Positions 34,007 through 47,138 of a stretch of 64,000 nucleotides of DNA are shown here, one piece after another. The position numbers were made by a program, and so were the translations under genes. Under the pieces are notes generated by a model, which made no database searches, was not told where the DNA came from, and worked only from the letters and a program-made list of their open reading frames with translations. Within the stretch, counting starts at the first letter, position 1; every line of letters starts with the position of its first letter. The DNA is from Neolentinus lepideus HHB14362 ss-1 (Eukaryota > Basidiomycota > Agaricomycetes > Gloeophyllales > Gloeophyllaceae), in NCBI GenBank assembly GCA_001632425.1, contig KV425598.1:124001-188000 (forward strand), in the 5' to 3' direction.

Positions 34007-36606
34007 ATGTTACTGCCATTACCCTTGCTTGCCCTCACCCTCGGTCTCGTTGCTGCGGCATCTAACGAGGGCTCTGTGACTGATTATGCGCCAGCGACGA
34101 ATGTACAATGTCCGGATACGCCTCTGGTGAGAGTGTTTACGCCGCAGAATCAGACCCTGCACCCGCAAGAGGTTGCGTACGTGAATGCGCGAGCGGCGGA
34201 TGTGCTACCTGGGGCATGGAAGGATTGGATTGGGGATGGGACGGGAATTGGGTACAATGCGAGTGTGATGCAGGCTATGGAGGGAAATTGGAGTAAGATT
34301 GGCATTGGGATTAGCGGAGGCGGTTTTAGGGCAGCGCAGTATGGGGCGGGTGTGTTGAGTGGGTTGGATGCGAGGAATGAGAGTGCGATGGCTGCTGGGA
34401 CTGGTGGATTATTACAGGTCGCGTCGTATCTGTCCGGGCTGTCGGGTACGTCCACATGGAGTTACTGAAGTCAATTATCTAGTCTAACCATTTCGTGTAG
34501 GCGGTTCATGGATCACCGGTTCCCTTTATCTGAATAACTGGCCTACCATAAAAGATATGGTCTTTGGGAATGGGGGGAATCTTTCTGGGTGGTTGTTAGA
34601 CCTGAACTTGGCAGCACCTGCTGGTGTTGACCTATTCAACGAGGACAACCAATACTTCTTTGGTAGTCTGTTATGGAGTATCGAAGCCAAGGCAATGAAG
34701 GGGCTGTAAGTGATATCGCTATGTTGGCTTTGCGTTGTTCATTGAACCTTCACCACAGAGATACTTCAATAACGGACCCATGGGCGCGCATGATCTCCTA
34801 TCACTTCCTCAACCAAACAACACGAGCTAACTTCTTCACGAATAACACTGCGCACGGTGCTGGTCAACTATGGTCGAACATACCAGAAACCGCGGCTTGG
34901 CAGCAATTGCAGCCTCCCTTTCCCATCATCGTATCTGATTCGAGACCTGTGGGTTCGAACATGACGACTGCACTTCCACCAGGGCCTGTGGTCTATGAGG
35001 TTTGTTATTGGCCAGGATTTTCTTTGACTTCGTCTGATCTGTTCCTTATAGATGACGCCGCTCGAGTTCGGCTCCTGGGACCCTAACCTCTCTGCTATGG
35101 TCAACATGACTTACGCTGGTACCCACTTCGTGAACGGCACTCCGCCGAATGAGACAGCCTGTGTCACCGGATTTGATCAGGCTGGGTTTATAATGGGAAG
35201 CAGTGCAAGTCTTTTCAACGTGAGCCTTGGTCTCTTTGGCTGCTAATAAGCCTGAGCTTATAATTTGACCCCTAGCAAATCTTGGATTTCGCCCAGAACA
35301 CCCTGCAGGGATTCTCGTCTCAGGATGCCTCAGGGTTGCTATACGTTCTCGGTCGGCAACTGCAGGAGGTCAGCACGCGTGCGAACGACGTTGCTAACTG
35401 GCCTAACGTGCGTTGTGGCAGGTTTCGCTATTGATGAGCTGCTAACACGCAATCTCGACAGCCTTTCCAAGGTCTCAAGTCGCAGAATTTCGAAGATTCG
35501 GCGTCTGACTGGCTGGAACTTATTGATGGCAGCTCCAATGGGGAAAATGTGCCGATAGGGCAACTGTTCGTGCGTGCGAGAGGACTGGACGTCGTTGTCG
35601 CTGTGGACTCGAGTGCCGATGAAGCGACCAATTTATGGCCTAAGTATGTTGTGTGCGATCTATAAATGTATATACGTTACTGAACTTCTGTTTCATTAGC
35701 GGTTCATCGATTGTGAAGAGCGCTAGTAGGATATCCACCTTACTATTAGCATCCCACCAGCTGTTTCCGCCGATTCCTATGACTCCGGACGATTTCATAT
35801 CGACAGGAGTGAACCGGAGGCCGACCTTCTTTGGTTGCTATCCAACACAGAACCCACCCGAGTATCCTATGCTCATATATTTACCGAACTCACCACCGCT
35901 TAACGGGGATAATCCTACGACCAAGTAAGTCTCATAAGCACGTCCCGTTTACGACGTTTAGAAACTGACCTCGTTGACACTAGCACTGGTACCTTCCAAA
36001 TTGCCTACACTCCTGTCCAAACCCGAATCTTCATCGACCAAGTGCACAACAACACTATCGGCGGCTTCCTCCCGAACACCACCGGGCCCGATCCCAACTT
36101 CGGGAAATGTCTTCAATGCGCTGCAGTCGACCGTGCGCGGTACAAGATCTCGCCCATGCCCTCCCGTTCGGATTTCTGCGGCACGTGTTTCCAGCAATAC
36201 TGCTTCGATCCACAGAATCCACCTAGCCAGAGCGAGCTTCCCGGCAGGCAGTTCGTGTTCGTCGACCCGGATCCGCAGGGCGTTAGTGGTGCTTTGACGT
36301 TCTTCGCTGCTCACAAAGCGGCTCTAATCGGGGGTTTTGTTGGGCTGTTCGTTGTGATTGCTCTTCTTGTCACATTTTTGTGCGTTACCACCTTTCTAAT
36401 ATGTCGTGTTTCCTGACCAAATGATCTCTAGGATTTGGTGGAAGAGGCGGAAGATCCACCAGGCCGAGTATTCTGTTGTTCACGACTTGCATGAACAGGA
36501 CGACGACACTTTCTTGGCCACCCTTGGTCTCGACAAATATGAGCTGAAGCCGAGGAGACGAAACTGGTTCAAAGGGGGAGACAAGTTTGCTTTCTCGTTT
36601 ATGTAG
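34007..36606 (+). CDS. Lysophospholipase / phospholipase B with C-terminal transmembrane segment
   Basis: It hydrolyses acyl esters of phospholipids and lysophospholipids at the cell surface. Nine exons (34007-34445, 34501-34705, 34759-34999, 35052-35219, 35276-35407, 35462-35643, 35700-35924, 35984-36379, 36432-36606) join to 720 residues. A signal peptide (MLLPLPLLALTLGLVAA) starts at the ATG 34007. The nucleophile motif is GISGGG (Ser about 103); SGGSWITGSLY is the conserved block after it; LIDGSSNGENVP fits the catalytic Asp motif. Many N-glycosylation sites are present. Unlike the GPI-anchored yeast enzymes it ends with a membrane segment (ALIGGFVGLFVVIALLVTFL) and a basic cytosolic tail (WWKRRKIHQAEY). 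Exons 5-9 lie inside duplication B and are repeated, broken, at 48225-49580. Confidence 0.93.
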
Positions 36607-36789
36607 TGTTTAGATTCTTTACAGACTTTGCTTGGACTTCGGCTTTCGCTCTCTCCTGGGTTTCACGTGGTTCTCCCCAACTCGCACGCTCTTGCATGGA
36701 CTTGCCCTTACATCGCATGTGTAGCTCTACTCTCTGCTAGTCTTTTCTGCTTTGCATGCGCCGTCGCATGCTCATACCTTACCGCACTG

Positions 36790-39700
36790 GACTCTGATAG
36801 GATGAAATTACGTCGTGACGTTTTTGATGTTCTATTTGCATGGCCACACCCTGCTTGCTGAATGAGCGAGGACGTGTAATAGTGAAATCATCTCCCGGAA
36901 ATGATAAACCAGAGACTGTCTTTCCTTCAAGCCGTTGATCTGCACGAAATTCTGCCACTCCATCACGTATCCCCCGTTCTCCTCTTCAGTAAGTGTAATT
37001 GCACAAAACTCGTGCACGGTATCCTCCGTCTGATATACCTTTACTGGCTGTGTCCTCCCTCCCACGTTCACCTCGTCGTTTACAAGAACGACTTTGCAAT
37101 AGATCTCGTTTTCTTTGCGTAGAAAGCTGATGACCGGGGCAATGTAGATTTGGAAGCTTGCCGGATGACAGGTCGTGTAGTAGTTCATGGTGTAGAAATC
37201 ATTTTCCAAATACCTGAGTTCGGGGAAAGAGTAAAATGAGTCCTATTCGCGGTCAGCACCGTTGCGGTATTCATAGATCCAAAGCTCTTGATCTTTCTGG
37301 CGCTGCTTGGGTATGCTGTCATATTTGAGATGCTCCTCTTGTGCAGCCTTCTACGATAGGGAGAGGCTGCTTTTCCCCGTCACCTCCAGACCTGAGGCCT
37401 GACATCGCATATATAGCGCCTGTCGTGGTTGAAAGCGTTATGATATTCACAATGTGTATTCTTGGATATCAAGTTTAATACCCAGTCCGACGGAAGTGAC
37501 CGCTCGACTCTCACCATCCAGAATAGCTTTCTTGCGGAATGCCATCGACTCTGTATCGAATTCTTGCGCCTGCAGATGGACCTGGAACCCCAAGGTACGT
37601 AGGGCGAGACTGAACAGGATGTTATTCTCCATAGAATTGTCCCCTCAGCCATTCTTGGTCATCTTAAGACATGATAGGTGTGCAGCGTGTTCAGGAATTC
37701 GGAATCGAGAGTACAGTTTGCATCGCTCCTCTACCACGGACGTTGGAGATATGTACTCAAAGTATCTGTCAATTTGTTTGGCTGAGAGCGACGAGGTCAT
37801 TTCTGCAGATCTGATGGGGCCCGAAGGGTTTGTCTGCCAGTTCTTGAAATACAGCTTGTCGTCCTAGGCCATTGACTGTTATGACCATCATCGGGCACCT
37901 AATTCCGCTTCACATATGACTCAAGCAGAAATACTCTGGATTCAATTGCGCAATTTCCAATGGCATCGGACACTCGCCTCGGACAACACTACCAGACACT
38001 GCCCAGAGTACGGAGTTGGGGACCAGTTCTTTAGTCCAAGGTTTAACAGCATGCTAAGCACATAAAGCAGAAGTTTCTGTGATGGAAGTATTTGGTGAAG
38101 GTCCCACAAAGCCGACGCTCGACTTGATAACAGCCACCTTTCTCACTGTTAGTCCTGTCCGGAGCTTCGCCTCTCGAACTCTGCTTTATAGCTAATATCT
38201 GGGCTCTGGTGCTGTAATATCGGAACTTGGAAATGTATCTATCTGGTGAAGTGTAGCCTCGTGCTAGAGCTGCAACGCGAGAACAACGTGTAGACGTTGA
38301 TAGAGCCGGATCTTGCTGCGTATGAAAGCATTTTGGCCTGAAGCTTGCGTGTCACCGTTCAGTACCACAACCCATCCGCACAACAATGCAGACACAATAC
38401 TCGTCGACTTCTACGGCTCATTACAACGTAGGTTATCTTCGACCAGTAGTCGAAGGAAATGATTCCAAACACTGCTATACTAGACTGATGCAGACATCTG
38501 TGGTCTGTTTGGAGCGCTGTCGCTCAGAGGAGCACCAGACGACGTCCCTTCCACGTCTGGATGGGTGAGTATCATTCATGGTTGATGCAGAGTGTATAGA
38601 CTCACGAACTAGCTCAAGGGGCAACCGCCATCAGCCCTCGATGATGCAAGCGACTCAGATATGTCTGATTACGCATCAGTGGAGTCGGGCTGGGGAAACA
38701 ACCCAAGTGGCACGTCTTCATCCTCAGCGTACCCCCACTCCCTCTCGATCCCCAAACCGATCGAAGTGGCCGCGCCCCCCATCTACCATGATCCCAGCTT
38801 AGGCTGCGAAGCGCTGCAAACAATTCAGACGCATATCGACTGGCACACGGGAGTCACGACTTCCTCATCGTTGTTGACCGCGGTCTTGGAGCATCGACAA
38901 GCCTTCATTGCCTCACCCCGCGAACACACGACCTGCTCGAAGGCACTGATCCAACTTGCTTTCACCTTGGAGCAACGCAATTCGGAGGGGGATACGGATA
39001 CTGCGGTGGCATTGCGCTACGAGTCCTGGCTCGTGTCTGGATGGTCATGAGATGAGTACTGCCTGAGTCGTCTGCTGTACAGCCACGCTTAGTATATTCG
39101 ATTTGGCAATTGCCTGCGATGCCGAGCGTTGCATGTGTATATTATGCTTCGACCCTTGCTGGGATCCTTGTATCGTACTATGGCCCCAGACGCTATCAAG
39201 ATATTTCCATGCCATTGGCCACAAGTTCCATCATTGGGCCTGTCGGCTGTGTTTCAGTTGTCGATGCGAATATGTGTGAGGGCCTCGATCCGGCGACGCA
39301 TGAGCTAGGCTGGACCCATGTCCAAGGAAGTACGAAGATGTCGGCATCCAGGAGATCCTGACTAGTGGTGGACTTCTAGGCTGCCGCCAGTGCACCGGCC
39401 GTCGGGCTCAAGGCTGGACTGTGGTCACAGCCTCTTCGAGTAACCACACTTTCGACTAGGATCTAACAGCTAGCAAGGAACATTGGAAGGCGACGGCTCA
39501 TGTGGATCATTCGCCTTCCCGGTCTCTGGAGGAATTCTTTATCGACACGCAGAAGAAAACGCAAGATACCTTATTCAACCAGGATCTGCAGCTGGCACGC
39601 CGCTTCCACTAATGAGATATATATCGCCTCTCAGGGCGTTCTAGACTTGGCCAGCGCGGATATCATCTTAGGCGCGCAGGAATTGCTAAGTACTGGCTGG

Positions 39701-41670
39701 CTTCTCCCGTAAAAGCCCCGGCGAACCTGATGGCCTCTAATTCGTTGGAATCATAGCAGGTCTAGATGCAGAAGTGTCGTGAACCGGCGGGATCACCTTG
39801 GATTCGAGCTGTGAGAGGCTGACCAGTCATGGCAGGATGCGCCGGTAATGGTATCATGCTTGATTGCCTCGCTCGCTACGAAACACCAGCTCCCTATTTG
39901 GCCTTCATCAACGACAGATCCGATTGGTTAACATCCAGTGTGGAGGCCTAGGCAAGGATAATTTCCAACCGAATAATTAGGCATCGTCTGCGCCCAGCTT
40001 GTCACCCAGCTTGTCACCTGTCTACCCCGTGCCTCGGAGTACAATGCTGCAGCTGTTATTCCACTGCATGCTTTCCCTTTGGCCTCACAGAGAGATTGTT
40101 GAGCATAATTTTGGTATGACGCGCGTTTCCTCATTTTCCGTGGATTGGCTCTGAAGAATCTTCCAGATGTCCAGTGATACCTCTCTGGGATTACGACACA
40201 ATCTATGTTGCTTGATCTCACGTCTTCGTCCTTTTCCAGATTCGTTGCATCGTCCCTCCCGATTGGTCCTCTATTGTGGTTGAGATCCGTAAGAACTGAG
40301 CTCAGAGCTGAAGTTCACGTACGGTCTAGCCCCTGGTTGGCGCTCGGCGTCGATTGGTGCATGTAAGTACCTTCGCCGCCGAACGCTGCATCTGTTACAG
40401 AGGTTGGGTGTCCGGAGTTATATTCGAGCATATTGCTAGGAACATCATCAGGAGCTATGCTAAGCGAGGCTCACGACCAATGACGCGATTGTATGTTCAA
40501 CGATGAGTCTCTGGGCCCTTTGTTCCGCATGAAGGAAGCCTGCTGGCTGCGCAGCGCATCGCCTCAAATTCCTGGCCCACTATGTGTATGTGGCTTATAT
40601 CTGTTTTGTATCTCATCATTTACGTTATAAGGCGGAGTCTCGACTTCAACGTAGGATTTACGTAGCGCCTTGGATTCCCATAAATATGGGCTAGCCTGCA
40701 AGACGTACGGGCCATCTCACTTTCGAGCTCCCACCTCTATATCTCGTCACAGGCCATATATGGATGCATCGCAATCAACAGCTTTTCAGTCTGCGGATAA
40801 GGGCCACATCGTTTTCTTCGTCCTCGCCTCCATCGGTCGTGCAGTTGTGCGATCAAGTGGAACGATCCTCCCGTCAGTCGCACCTCAAACACAGAATTAT
40901 CATACTCTCCAGCGTCAACTCTCCGACTCATCGAAGGTGTCATTGACCGTGGTCAGTACTTGACCTATTGCGCTGTCTTCCAATATCTGATGTCAACAAT
41001 CTAGCTGTTGGCTTTCCTTGCGTGCGCATTTCATAGGGCTTGTAGAGATCTGGTGTTAACTTGGTGCCATAGGGTGGAGATAATTCTTCAAGAGACTTTC
41101 ACCAAGATACTCGCATTCGTCACTACCCTGTATACGGTTGCTCTGCGGTTTTCATTTACAGGGCTTCATACCCGAGAGTTCAAGGTAACCCTCGCGCCAT
41201 GACATAAATCGGACGCACGGTCGCTTACTGTTTTCCAAGCGTCGTGTTTCTTCCATCACTTTTCCCATGTTCGTTATTCTGTCAGCTGTCCCGGATGCCG
41301 GAGTGCTTGTCCTGACATGCATAAGTGTTGCGCGATGCATGACTTCCCCCCTTTATGCTACTGGGACGATCATCTTGGCCTGTCTGCCCCTCCTTGTGAC
41401 TCACATCCACCCTGCTCTAAGCTTCATATGGACAACTAGCTTCAGTAGAAGTCCTTCTCTATTACCTGGACCTGGAGATGTGAGTAGATCTTCCAGGATG
41501 GCGGTAGAGGATTCTACGGCCTCGGTGGAGTGAAACTGCGAGAAACATCTTTTGATATTTTGATATTTTTAATTCGCTGGGGGTGAAAGAGTAAAAGATA
41601 CCCTTTCAACGTGGTACCTTTGGAGTAGTATTTGTCCGTTTAATTTGTAGTCCTGTGTTCATATTTGCCA
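36790..41670. other. unit-1-only segment (about 4.9 kb)
   Basis: In unit 2 the phospholipase remnant and the FMO gene are only about 0.2 kb apart (joined near 49745-49760); here they are 5 kb apart. The segment holds an N-acetyltransferase pseudogene and frames without family features. These include 38661-39050 (plus, 129 codons, acidic Ser-rich start, unknown) and membrane-like plus-strand frames at about 41008-41535. Either it was inserted into unit 1 or deleted from unit 2; the sequence alone does not decide. Confidence 0.55.
36832..37800 (-). pseudogene. Arylamine N-acetyltransferase pseudogene
   Basis: NATs transfer acetyl from acetyl-CoA to arylamines with a Cys-His-Asp triad. Read on the minus strand from 37800: TSSLSAKQIDRYFEYISPTS, then MENNILFSLALRTLGFQVHL, then a remnant of the His/Asp part (NAFNHDRRYICDV). 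Next come LWIYEYRNGADRE-stop-DSFYS and FYTMNYYTTCHPASFQIYIA with PVISFLRKENEIYCKVVLVN. The usual RGGxC motif with the catalytic Cys is not present (DNSMENN), a TAG replaces a Trp codon before DSFYS, and frames shift several times. The family call rests on block order and resemblance, so it is moderately sure. Confidence 0.65.
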
Positions 41671-41876
41671 CTCGTTCTCTCTCCGCGATAAATTTTTCAT
41701 TGACAGATCTGGGAAGGCCGGATCTCGATATGAATCGGGAGGTTTCACAGCCACTAACTGGCTCCTCTCACGTGGCGCCCATCCCGGCCAAAGTCTCATT
41801 GTGTCGCACTAGGTTCCGTCTATTCAAAGCACTACAGCGCCTCTCGCCGTTTCCCCTATGCTCATCGCTTAGAACT

Positions 41877-43358
41877 ATGTCTTTTGATCCAACTTATAGT
41901 GTCAGCCGAGTAACGATAATTGGTACTGCTCCATTGACGTTTTGCGCTGACTTCCATCGCCAATCTCGGGAAAGGTGGTGGTGCAGCGGGCCTTGCTGCG
42001 TATCGACATGTTACGGCTTGCTCGAATATGCAGGTTGAAAAGCTGCCTTCCATCAGTGGCATGTAGTCAAGGGACTTCCCCCATCATAGGTCGCATATGT
42101 CGACAAATGTGTCTTGACATTCCGGCAGTTTCACTGGACATTCCGGCAGTTTCACTGATTTTCCGTGGCCGAATGAGATCAAGAAGCAAGGTAAGGAACC
42201 GTTTCCAAATGCTGATAATGTCGGGAGGTATCTACAGCTGTATGTGGTGAGCTATATCCGTCCTGAAGATGTTAGGATCTGCACAAGAGCAGACAGTACT
42301 CGGTTCGAGCACAAGCAATAGGTCATCGCAACTTCTGATGCCAGCGATCCATCAAACCATAAGGAAGAGCACTTTGACTACGTGATATTCGCCAGTGGTT
42401 TCTTCTCGACTCCTTACACTCCCTCGATACCAGGCCTTGCGCAATCGAAAACACACGCCATAGCCGACTGAAGAGGATGAGCAGGTAAGTGTCAAGCAAG
42501 CGAGTCAGATTGCAGATTTCGTGCGCGATAGGAAGCGACAGTTTCCTCACAGCGACTATGGTGGTCTCGTAGAGACCTATACTCATCTCCTAGACTTGCT
42601 CTCTCCGACCTTCGCAAGTCAATACTGTCGTCTCAGGTCAGGTTTTAGCTTGAAACTACCCGAGAGAGCGGAATGGGGATGTGATGGTCATAGAGAAAGA
42701 TGTATTGGAAATTTTTCGAACGTCGAATCGTGGCACCCGTGTCCTCGGTGCCGTTTTCCGATCATGCGATCATGGGGTGAGCAGACACGACGTGCCAGGC
42801 GGGATGGACGGCGGGTTCAATGGGATTGTCACTTCCCACCTACGACCACCGTATACACTTCTGAACGACGCTTCGAAACTTCGACTCAAAGATCCTGCCG
42901 CTTGCTCGTTACCCAACGGAACATCGTGACAAGACCCCGCTAAAGGCACAAGCGACGCCGAAACTGGAGTTCTTGAATATCTTTGCCTCGAAGCTGGTAT
43001 CTTCACCACTTGGACAGGTGTCCCCTTCCAGGCCCACCGGAAATATGTTCCCCAGGACGGATATTATAATATATCTCCGTGTGGTTCGTCAAGGGTGGCG
43101 CGTTTGGATCTGATCCCGATCAAAGCGACATCGACTACTGGTTCCACTATATAGGCTCGTCAGACGACAGCGCTGGGTTGTGGTTGTACGAGCACTGGTA
43201 TGACGACGGCTGGACTGCTAAAGGTGATGAACACCTTTGCGTTCGAGACGTGTACAGTCTCGTATACAGATTCTGCTTCAATGGAAACGAGGTGCAGCAA
43301 TTTGGTATTGGGTACGATGTGAGAGGTCCAGACAAGGGGTATATCGTTGTACGCAAGA
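41877..43358 (+). pseudogene. FMO-DUF6314 pseudogene (unit 1 copy)
   Basis: A degraded copy of the intact gene at 49980-52232. Its ATG (41877) and first intron are recognisable. The FMO N-terminal part runs to the GLAQS-like text at about 42452; about 730 bases found in unit 2 (50549-51281) are then missing. The text resumes at DFVRDRKRQFPHSDYGGLVE and continues into the DUF6314 part (SVWFVKGGAFG, DEHLCVRDVYSLVYRFCFNG). Stops and small indels are frequent (e.g. TAG after EHKQ at 42319, DIPAVSLDIPAVS duplication near 42117-42150). Confidence 0.88.
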
Positions 43359-43599
43359 GAAAGCTAGCAAAAATGTCAATCTTCGACTTCTCCGTTGAAT
43401 ACGATACTACATTTGTAAAAACCCTTTCTGCAGCCGCTATCACGGTCCGCATCTACTGTGAGGTTGCGAGCTCGTACTTTAATCCGAAACTCCAACAATT
43501 CGCTCAGATAATATCTGACATTCAGTGTTCGAACATCCGAATTGAAGAGATCAAGTAAGTTGCTGGATTCGGATAGTCTGCGGACAGTCCTAGGAGGAG

Positions 43600-46070
43600 G
43601 ACACGGCTAGCAAGGTAGGGTTCTTAGCTTATTCGAGCTCAATATCTCGAACCCGTTGGATCAACTTGGATGTTGAGCAGAGCGGCATATTGAAGCCTCT
43701 TGTGTTGGATTTCGAGATTTCGGGTCGAGCTTGCAAGCTCGAAAAGGGGGTGGGGCAAAGGCACCCATATCGGGATGTCGATAAGAAAAGAAAATTTAAA
43801 GCTTGACGTACACTACGCGATTGCGCAACCGCGCAGGCCAACGTACTTCATCGCATCGTCTCGGGCTTATTTCAACATCTTGCAACCTGTCGCAGGATGC
43901 GCTGATCAGGAGAAGAGTTCTATAGTTGTAGAACTGGTTACATTTCAGTTAACAACGTTAATGACAAGTCCGCTTACATATATTCATTAATTTGAGGTCT
44001 TGTGCCACACGAAGTAAAAAATCACAGTGGAGTCCGTAATCAGCACCGAATACAGGACAAATAGTTTCGGACTGTCTGTTCCCAGCAGGTTATTTTTTGT
44101 AGAAATGAAACATTGTGTCTTAAATATTATAAGGTGAATCCAACATACTACGGCGTTGATGCCAAAAATGTCGAAATCTGCCTTAAAAGAGCTTGGGGAC
44201 TCCGATCTTCTTCCGAGAAGCTGTGTGAATCGGGAGTCTTCCGTTTCTGTTGCGCAATCGGACGAGCTCGACCTGTACAGCCACCGAGATCTGGAATCTA
44301 AGTATGTTCGCATGATATGAAACATAGCTCAATCGATGTCTGGCTCTCTTATTCAAACCTCGACATAAATTCTTGCCGGAATTCGCTTAAAATGAACCAA
44401 TCCAAAAGAAACTGAAATATGGCTGTTGCAAAGACTTGTTTGCAGTGGATCATTTGACGGCATTTTCCTTGATCAAAGACTCTCTGCGAATGTATATAGT
44501 CAAGGTCAGTGGTCAAGATGGGGTGTCACAGATGCGTACTACAAGTTCTTTTAAAACGCAGCAATCAGGGTCCTCTAGACTCTCACACCCTTGCCCTTGT
44601 CGCACGGACTCTCTTAGCCCAGAGCATGATCCTTGGGAAAGCTATGGCAAAGAGGGGCAACGCTAGTCCCATAACAATTGACACAGATGCCAGGATTACG
44701 CTGTTGGTCGCCTCCAGGATCATCAAGCAAGTCAATGCTATCGTCCCGATAGATGGGATGTAGTAGAAGATGATTGAGCCAACGACGGCGACAACACTGT
44801 CAACCTCCTAATCGTGAATCAGACTCGCGTGCGACTGATGTTTTGAGTATAACACACCACTATGTTCAGGAGGTTCTTCACAGAACGGCAGATCCCTAGA
44901 GTGATCGTATAATTAATCAACACGCACGCAATAATGCGACTTGCAGTGTTGTCGACCACGGCAGTCAACCTGAAAGTAGTCAGTCCCGTGTCATCGATTA
45001 AAACCATGAACAGACCCAAGGTAGGTTGCCAACTGGAAGTGATTATTATCATCTACGAGGTTGAATGTGATGGACGACTTACCACAGATAGCGTCGTTCT
45101 GGAATATTCTGCGAAGTCTCTACCGACATAACCAGCTATTTCTTCGAATGGCATGGGAAGGTATTGGCAATGGTGAAGTCCAGTACGGCTCAGAGTCTAC
45201 AATGGTCTCCTTGAGAGGAACCCTGTCCAGTTTACCCGCTAGATTCTAAGAGGAAGATGCTTAGAGGCCCAAAAATTTGGCACGCCTTTATGGAGACCTC
45301 TGTTGATCGATGGTACCAGCTGCTGTGCAAGAACGTTCCTCCAGCCGATTCGACGTAGTGGATCTTCGTATGTTTTCTGTGCAATCCCGACAGATCGCAT
45401 GGATGGAGGGTTACGGCACATCTCATGTTCTAAAGGCGCCTCGGATATCCGGAGGAAAGTTGCCTCGTTGGCAAACTTGATGACGATTTTGCAGATCCGC
45501 GGAACACTGGACTCTCTTGTGGACTAGAGGGAGGTAGCACAGCCCCTCAGACACAAGAGTGCCATAATGACACGTGTGCGAAATGAAGGCGACGGCACAG
45601 GACAGCAGGTATGGGGTGCATGAGGAGTAGAAGATGACTGCATCGTCATAAACCAAATCGGATTCCATGCTGCAAGCAAGACGTTCCGAGAGTACGTAAT
45701 CTCGTTAAATCATCAGACTTAGGGCTACGTACCTGTGACAATGGTTGATCTGTTCGGGAATCTCATGACAAGTATTGACAACTTCTCGCTGGTGTCCATT
45801 TCAGGAGAGTGGAGCTGAGAGCTGTGGAACAACCCTCAAGACGATAGCCATGCACCCTATCCGCTGAGGGATACGCATTTCTCTGTTGACGCCCTAAGTA
45901 TAGAGCTGCGCATCAATCAGATTCAATCCCCAAGACGATGACCGCTGCGTTGGCTGAGCGAAGCGCCGAGTTCGCTCAGTTGACGAATCTAATTGCAAGA
46001 GCCGGCATTGATCCCGCAGTGATCGGTGGATGACTTCCAAATCCTAGAGTTGCAATTGCGGTTCTAGAGT
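43600..46070 (-). pseudogene. decayed membrane-protein gene (DUF6534-like), unit 1 copy
   Basis: Matches 52890-55460 in unit 2. The most protein-like part is on the minus strand: LTAVVDNTASRIIACVLIN at about 44940-44890, then SVVAVVGSIIFYYIPSIGTI and LTCLMILEAT at about 44790-44710. The order and spacing recall the C-terminal part of DUF6534 mushroom membrane proteins, but stops interrupt it and the N-terminal half is not recognised. Low confidence in family; good confidence that it is a duplicate of the unit 2 region. Confidence 0.4.
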
Positions 46071-46420
46071 CTCGCTCTTTGAGGACCTGCAACATGTTGA
46101 TCAAAATGTATTCCCACGGCCCAAAAGAATATTATCTTTTACCCCATTTCGGAAATTTCACCAACATTTCTCATGGTACAAAAGACAGGAACTGGTCACA
46201 CTGGGTCCTACGCTATGACGTTCTAATCGAGATGTTTGGCCCACCCGTAATGACATACAGGTGTTTGGAACGGAGTGGCCCCCTTGCTAAATTAAACTTT
46301 AGAATCGGGACGATCTCCATTACAAAACCAGAGTGTGACAAGCCGGGATCTTGGCCTGCTGCGTTTAGAATTGAATCATCCTCGCACAGCGCCATATGCG
46401 TGATCAATCTCTGAAACTTT

Positions 46421-46960
46421 TATGGTGCGGGTCAGCTAGTCACCACCACTTTTGTACAAAGAATGTAGGAGCCCCATATTTTTTCCGTTTTCTTATTCCT
46501 CTAGTAGAAATGCTCCATTTGGGGCATAGAACAATTCTACCAGACAGAATTTCGATAGGGTCAAAATTGGGCGAGATATATTTTCGGACCAGATCATATT
46601 TTGCCGCATGGGAATGTATTTCCATATATGGACATAATAACAATCTAATTATTTCAGCCTGGTGCAGCAGCATCTCCGGAACCCGTCTGTGGGATGTGTA
46701 TTGATGAGAACTGAATTGTCTTACCCTCAGCTGAGCATCTTTGGCACCCAGACCATCACATCAAAAGTGGTTTTGAGGTGTGGTGCTATGCAACAAGTAC
46801 TGTATATATTATATAAAATCTACAGCCAATTGATGTGCCCAGATAGGCTTAGTTTACTATGAAATCTAGGGGAAAATAAGGCAAAAATTGAATTTTTTGC
46901 GAGTCCGACCCGATTTTGCCGCTGTACAAAAGTGGCGGTGACTAGCCGACCCGCACCATA
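46421..46960. mobile_element. MITE-like inverted-repeat element, TA insertion site
   Basis: 540 bases bounded by inverted repeats of about 38 bases with two mismatches, reading TGGTGCGGGTC(A/G)GCTAGTC then ACC(A/G)CCACTTTTGTACA from each end. Both ends are flanked by TA. The matching place in unit 2 (about 58650-58660, CTGAAACACTTACACGACC) has a single TA and no element. The inside is AT-rich with no convincing transposase, so it is a non-autonomous DNA element of Tc1/mariner-like target choice. Confidence 0.82.
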
Positions 46961-47138
46961 CACGACCAGATTAAAAATAATTACACACCAGAGGTCGTTT
47001 TGCCATTGCGACCCTTATAAAGCATAAGACTGCAGTAGCTTTTCTAGTAGAATTAACCGCTAGATATCAAGGGAAGAGGCACAGCAACTGATCAGAGCAT
47101 ATTTCTCCAATCATGACAACAGAAAACTATACCAGGTC

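Noticed and set aside
38661..39050. 129-codon plus-strand frame with acidic Ser-rich start
   Set aside because: Not counted as a gene because no family is recognisable, it ends abruptly, and the surrounding 4.9-kb segment is otherwise decayed.
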